This document shows, piece after piece, positions 23,401 to 29,400 of a stretch of 64,000 nt of DNA. Position 1 is the first letter of the stretch. Each line of letters opens with the position of its first letter. The notes beneath the pieces are model-generated. The model was not told where the DNA came from, did not search any database, and saw nothing but the letters and a program-made list of their open reading frames with translations. The DNA comes from Heligmosomoides polygyrus polygyrus (Eukaryota; Nematoda; Chromadorea; Rhabditida; Heligmosomidae): positions 23,746,001-23,810,000 of the forward strand of contig OX377202.1 of NCBI GenBank assembly GCA_947396885.1, given 5' to 3'. A program made the position numbers and the translations under genes.

Positions 23401-26400
23401 CGATAGCCGACGTAGCGGTAAAGCTCCAGATCGATCGGACGACTTGACGAATCGATGAGGGATAAAAAGGATAAAGGGCGCCGTCAATCCTTTTGGGAGC
23501 GCCAAGCATTATAATTCTAAGGGATATCGTGGAGGCAATTGAAATGAGTATTTGGCCTGGTCTTGCGATGGTCGACCGACGGACAAGTCGGCGTTTAATC
23601 CTTCACAGAGAGGTACCAATTCGCTGACCATAGAGGGCGGTAAGGCTCGGTTGGCCTGGTCGGGTCCAGGAACCTGGAATCGAGTGCCTGCGACAGCTGG
23701 CGGACCCTCTGACTCTACTACCTCGCGCCTCGACGAGCCGATATGCGAGTTTATCATTATGTTGTGCCGCGTCACTTGGTACTCTATTCATCTGCTAAGC
23801 TTCCGTTTATAAATCCGACAGCGAGCGACGCGAACGCATGTATAAATGGTCAATTTGATCGATTACATCACTCAATTAATTTGGCCATTATAACTAGCAA
23901 AGAAAACTTCTGAAACTCCGGGCTTCGCCGTCGTTTGAAGATCAAAGGCGCTGTCGTATGGGCCAAGTCGTCAAAAATTAGGTGGGCTGGCAACATAATG
24001 CGTTTCGAAGACACTCGTTGCACGAAAGCCGTCATCGACTGGATTCCGCGGGATGTCAAGAGAACTCCAGGACGCCCACCAACGCGTTGGTCGGACTTCA
24101 TCGAGAAAGCCCTGAACGAACAATATGACGCTCTTCTCTTCGTGCCGCACAAGCGAGTAGGATTCATTGGAGCACTCTGGCACGCAACAGGGACGAATGG
24201 AGACGCGAGCGTCGACTCGAGCAACTCGACGATCAACGAAACGACAGGTGACTCACTAAGGAAGGGTTTCGACCTCCCATGGAACTTCAAGTTGAGACCA
24301 GGATCATTAGAAAGAGATCGGAATGCTGATTACGAACATGGGTGTCAAAATTGCAAAATGAAACTCCTGAGCGACTTATGGCCTGCCGAAATCGGATGGC
24401 CTCACCACAGGCTGGCCGTGCGACGCAGCTGGGGCGAGAGTGGTAAGTCATCGGGGCTCTGTAAGCTCCTGCTGGCTGCGCCGCCGCCGCAGCCGGCAGG
24501 AGCTTCTTACAGAGCCCAATGCTTTTTTTAGTCAAGTGCAACAGCGTCGTGTCACCCGCTTCGGAGTACAAACGAGGCCTAACGCCAGTTGGCGTATGAC
24601 GGCTGTCGCTTGATGTCGCTAGGACTGCCATACTTCCTTATTTCGGCATGCAGCTTCTTAGAGCTCTGCTGTGCGCTAATGATGTTGGCTTCACGTATGG
24701 TCTCTGTGACCCACTAGCTTTTAGCACGGGGATTCGAGGTACGCGGCACCGCAGCAAAGTCTCTTGTTCTCTGCTCCCCCGTGTGTGCGGGCCACTCTAT
24801 AAACGTCGTCGAATTCCTCTTCGCGACATGGCCGAGTGGGCGCCGGCGCGGCGTCGGCCTCCGTCCGACATCGAAGCGTCCGTGTCCTTGTGTCGTACCG
24901 TGTCGCGCGGGCGACGGCCGCGATGAACTGCGCGTGCTGCGTCGCCGGCGCGGAACTCGGCGCCACGACGGTTACGGTCGCGGTCGTCGGCGGCGGCTGC
25001 GTCTCCGCGGACGCAGCGCTGCCTGCGCCCGGAGCGGCGGCGCAGTTTTTGCTGCGAATGCTGGTAGACTCGTCCGGTGTGTGCTGCTGCCGCCCCTTGG
25101 TCTTTCGACGTCACGAAACCGCGTTCGCGCGGTTGCCTCTCCGAGCGCTCTCTCTTTCTCGGCCTATCTCTCCGTCGACATCGTCTCCTTTGAAAAGCTT
25201 CTGCGCACTATATTTAGTGGCGGAGAAGAGGCCTACGACCTTCCGTCGCTGCTGCTGCTACTGACTGCTGTTGTGTTGGTTTGAAACCAGTTAGATGCTC
25301 GTCCGCAAGATGCGTTAGGTTCAAGAACAGTAGTGGCAGTGGTAGGGTCTCCAGTGGCCAGGCACGGACTCGAACGTAACAGCCCTCCGCAGCTATCGAC
25401 AGATGCCCATAATGTCCATGGCCTTCGGACCTTCGGACAAGTTCCCAACATATCTAGCCACTGCTTGTCACATCCCCCACCGAGATCGCTCCCCCCCCCC
25501 CCGAATTACGGTCGGTTTCGCTGAACGTACGTACACATGCTTTGTCGCCGCCGCTGCGAACAGAAGAACGAGACGACACCTGTGGAATGATGATAGGGAG
25601 TGACAGGTCAGGATGTATGGTTGTCGTCGACGAGATAGTCATAGTGAGCCCTGCTGAGATGCCTGTAGAGGGCGGAGTGCATTATTAACAGAGGGTTTTT
25701 GTTTGGTGTTTTGATGTTCAAAGTACGGAAGCCGTTCACGCTGTACTGTAGTGACGTGGGGTGTCGTAGGGCACTTCAGAATCCAATTCGGTACTCAAAA
25801 AGGAAATCATTTGGGGTAGATGACTTAGCTGTGACCCCACTGGAAGATGAAAATACACCGATTAGATCATGGGTCCCGTCATCGTTAAATATGAACAGAG
25901 CAAAAAAGTATACGGAAATGTTTGTTTGTTTGTTTTTTTTTGTGCCAAAGTGTTTGTTTTGTAGTGCCTGCACATTCCGGAAAGCCCTGGGGTGGAAGTG
26001 CGGGTACCAATAAAGGCTGCTGTTCTGCTGAGAGAGGCAAAAAGAAAAACGGGAACTCTTCTTCAGCGGGTTTGAAGCGTTGTTGTGTTATAAAGGTAGC
26101 ATGGTTATGTATATGTCAAGGTCAGTGAATATCGTTGAGGGATGCGCAACGCATTGTACTTCTGTGGAGGTAATTAGCGTAGGGTCAGTTTGAATGGATA
26201 TTTGGCCGTGCAGTCAGGCCCACGACGTACGGCGTCTGCGACACTCAGCGACACGACTTCTGAATCCCGACGTAGGAAGGACGACGTCTAGGACACGTCT
26301 TCTGAATCCAATTGCACGACAGACTACTTAAAAGACAGACTAGCACAAATTATTCGATCCAGAAGGGCAAAGGCGTTCCTTTTCTCAAACAGAATCTGTT

Positions 26401-29400
26401 CGAAGAGCCTCAAGCGAGAGCCGGCGTTTTCCCAATTGTGCTCTGTAGTCGTTAGGAAATGGTAAAGCTAATAGACGAAGATTGGAGCAAATCCATTTTC
26501 GGATGCGCCATGCATTATACCTCCTCATGCTAGTCTACAGGGTGCGTATTAATTAAGGGTTGAAAATTTGCGGATTTGAACCGCGAACTACAGTTTTTCT
26601 GAAGATCTAAGTGCTATTATTTTCCGATTTGTTCACACTATGCTACACAAAAAGTTTTATGTACGTTCTTTGCATTCTAAACTGCGGTTAAAGTTCATCC
26701 GAAGCGAGCCGCCGTCATCGGTCTGCACCAGGAAGGTCATGAATCGAAGAAAATTGCTCATTTTCTATCTGTTTTCCAATGACTGGTCCAAAACACGATT
26801 GAACAGTTCGAGGAGCTCGAGAGTAAATCGGACAGGAAAGGACGAGGTGGAAAGGTTTCTGCTGCAACGTCTGACACCATGAAAATATTCGTAAGAAAAA
26901 TTGCTCGCGGCTCAGTGAGGAACGTGACGAAAGAGGAAGTCATCAGCGCTACCTCTGTGAGAAACATTGTCAGAGGGAAGGTAGAACTTCGCCCTTACCG
27001 ACAGCAGACGGCACATTTCCTCTCGCCCCAAATGAAGAACGTGCGGATGAAGAGATGAAGAAGACTTCTGACGCACTTCTCAGATGGCACGCACCGGAGC
27101 ATCGCTTTCACTGACGAGAAAATTTTTGTGAACCTATTGTGAATGCACAAAACAATTGGATCCTCGCAGCAGATAAGAAGCAGGTCATTTCTAGGGGAAA
27201 AGTCATCGGGAAGAATGCACATTCTAGCTTTGTTATGGATTGGAGTGCGATAACCTCAGATGGAAAGGCGCCACTGGTGTTCGCCGACGCTTGAGTGAAG
27301 ATCAATAAGTAAATATACTTGAAATTGGTCCTGAAGAAGGTTTTGAGCAGTGGTCGATTTCCCACTTTGGAGACAAGCCATGCTGCTTTCAGCAAGACTC
27401 GGCTCCTGCAGACAAGTCAAGTGTCGTCCAGCAGTGGTGTTTGTAGATTTCATCGCCCACGAAGATTGGGCTAAAATTCACCAGATCTGAGCACACCATA
27501 CTTTTCGGTCCCGTCAGTTTTAGAGCGCAAGATCTCAGCTACAAGAGACAATAACTTGGGTTCGCTCATAACTGCACTTAGGAAAGCTTGGAATGATCTC
27601 GATGAAGACTCGTCGCGTGCCACCTGCGACGTCTTCGTAACTCATCTGAGAAGCTGCATACGCGCAAAAGGAGGGCACTTCGAATGAAGAGTGCAACTTT
27701 TGATCACTAAGGACCTTAGTAAAGATTACGAAGTGTATTTCTCCGTTTTGAATAGTTTGCGTTACTATGACACTTGGGCTATTTGAGGCCCATAATCAAT
27801 GCGCACCTTGTGATACCAACTCTCCTACCATGGGGAGGGATTGAAGGCTTGGTTGGCCTGGGCGCGGGACCAAAACCAGAAACTTAGATCCGTTGGAATG
27901 CGTTTTCGAATCGCATCTCTAAAAAAGCTTCCCTTGGCAATCTTAGGAAATGTCGGCCTATTACAATAGCACAATCTCAATTTTGCGAGAGCTTTCGAAA
28001 ATACACTTAAGAAGCACATCTCGAAATTTATTTATTTATTTATACGTGGATATCCACGCAAAAAATAGAACAAACAGAGCATGCACATTAAGAACAAGAA
28101 CAAAGCGAATAAAAATATACTGTTAGGTACAAGCGACAGACAGCGGCAACAGTTGGAAGCAAACTATTAAGGAACATCCTGGAGATACCTGTCAATAAGT
28201 CTTCTGTATTGCCTTAGCGATTTTGGTAAAATGTTTTTCTTCGAAAACGTTTGAAATTCGGTTCCAGCTCGGTCTGTGAAAATTGTAGACCATATATTAC
28301 TTCTAGCTTTTGGAATCTGGATCTTTTGGAATCAAAAAATTAACCGAATTGTCTCAGAAAATCAGTTTGGTTTTCTCAAAGGAAGATCTGTGGAAACAGA
28401 AATACATAATTGACTGGTCCAAGAGTTGCGAAGATAAAAAAACGTGCGGATGTATATTTTGATATTTTGATTTTTCAAAGGCGTCTAACGGAGTTCCGAT
28501 AGATAGATTATTACTGAAAATATAGGCGATAGGACGTCATCCTATGGTGATAAATTGGACTCGGCAATTTCTATCTAAAACAATCTACCAGGTAAAGATG
28601 GAAAGCCAGTACTTCAAGATCTTTGTTGCGTTAAGTAGAATTCCTCAGGAAGTACTCGTAGGGGAATTAATTCTCACAATCTAGGAGACACATAGTCTAA
28701 TTATCGGTCCTAGAAAGTCCCACTCTGCGGTATACTGAATTAGCGGTCAGGTTTTAACCGTGATGAGTAAGAAAAGCCAATTATCGCTTCTATAACCTCT
28801 TTAGGGCTTCGAAATCCGATCTTCTTGAGGTTTACATACGTCGTTTCAAAAGCTGTGTAAGATGTAGTGGAAAGTGGGACATCAGTCTTCAGTCCAACCA
28901 AAAGGAATGATATACACCTTATAGAAAGCATTCAAAAAAGCTTCGTTACGCAGCCCATGATGAGATATCTTTCAACTGGTTATAGTTTCATTCCAAACGG
29001 CACTGAACGGGCTTCACTCTTTGGTGTCTCTTCGCTGAAGAATAGAAGGAATACCAACTGTATAAATGTCTCCGAACTGTGTGATTCAGAGGCTTTAGAG
29101 AGTCGTCTGGCTAATAACTCAGGGTTGATTCATCTCTGACGGATCGAGGTGTGAACCCGAACCTAAAAATCCGAGCTCGTCTAAAGGGATTCATTGTTGT
29201 AATCTGACCATGAGTTTTCTGCTGCTTTTAAGAAAGAAACGTCTCCTCTAAGCTAAATGATAACAGGTAAATGACCACAACAGAGCGGCAAACTTCGGGG
29301 GAGATGCAGGCTCTCGCGTGCACTATGGATTGATTCTAGGTTCGGATCTAAGCATGGCCAAGCAACCTTCTTCCACTACGGGTAGACATCGATTTGTCCA

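Noticed and set aside
24781..25284. 167-codon open frame rich in R, G, A and V
   Set aside because: Three overlapping frames on both strands are equally open; codon content reflects GC-rich sequence. Kept only as a possible promoter/first-exon island.
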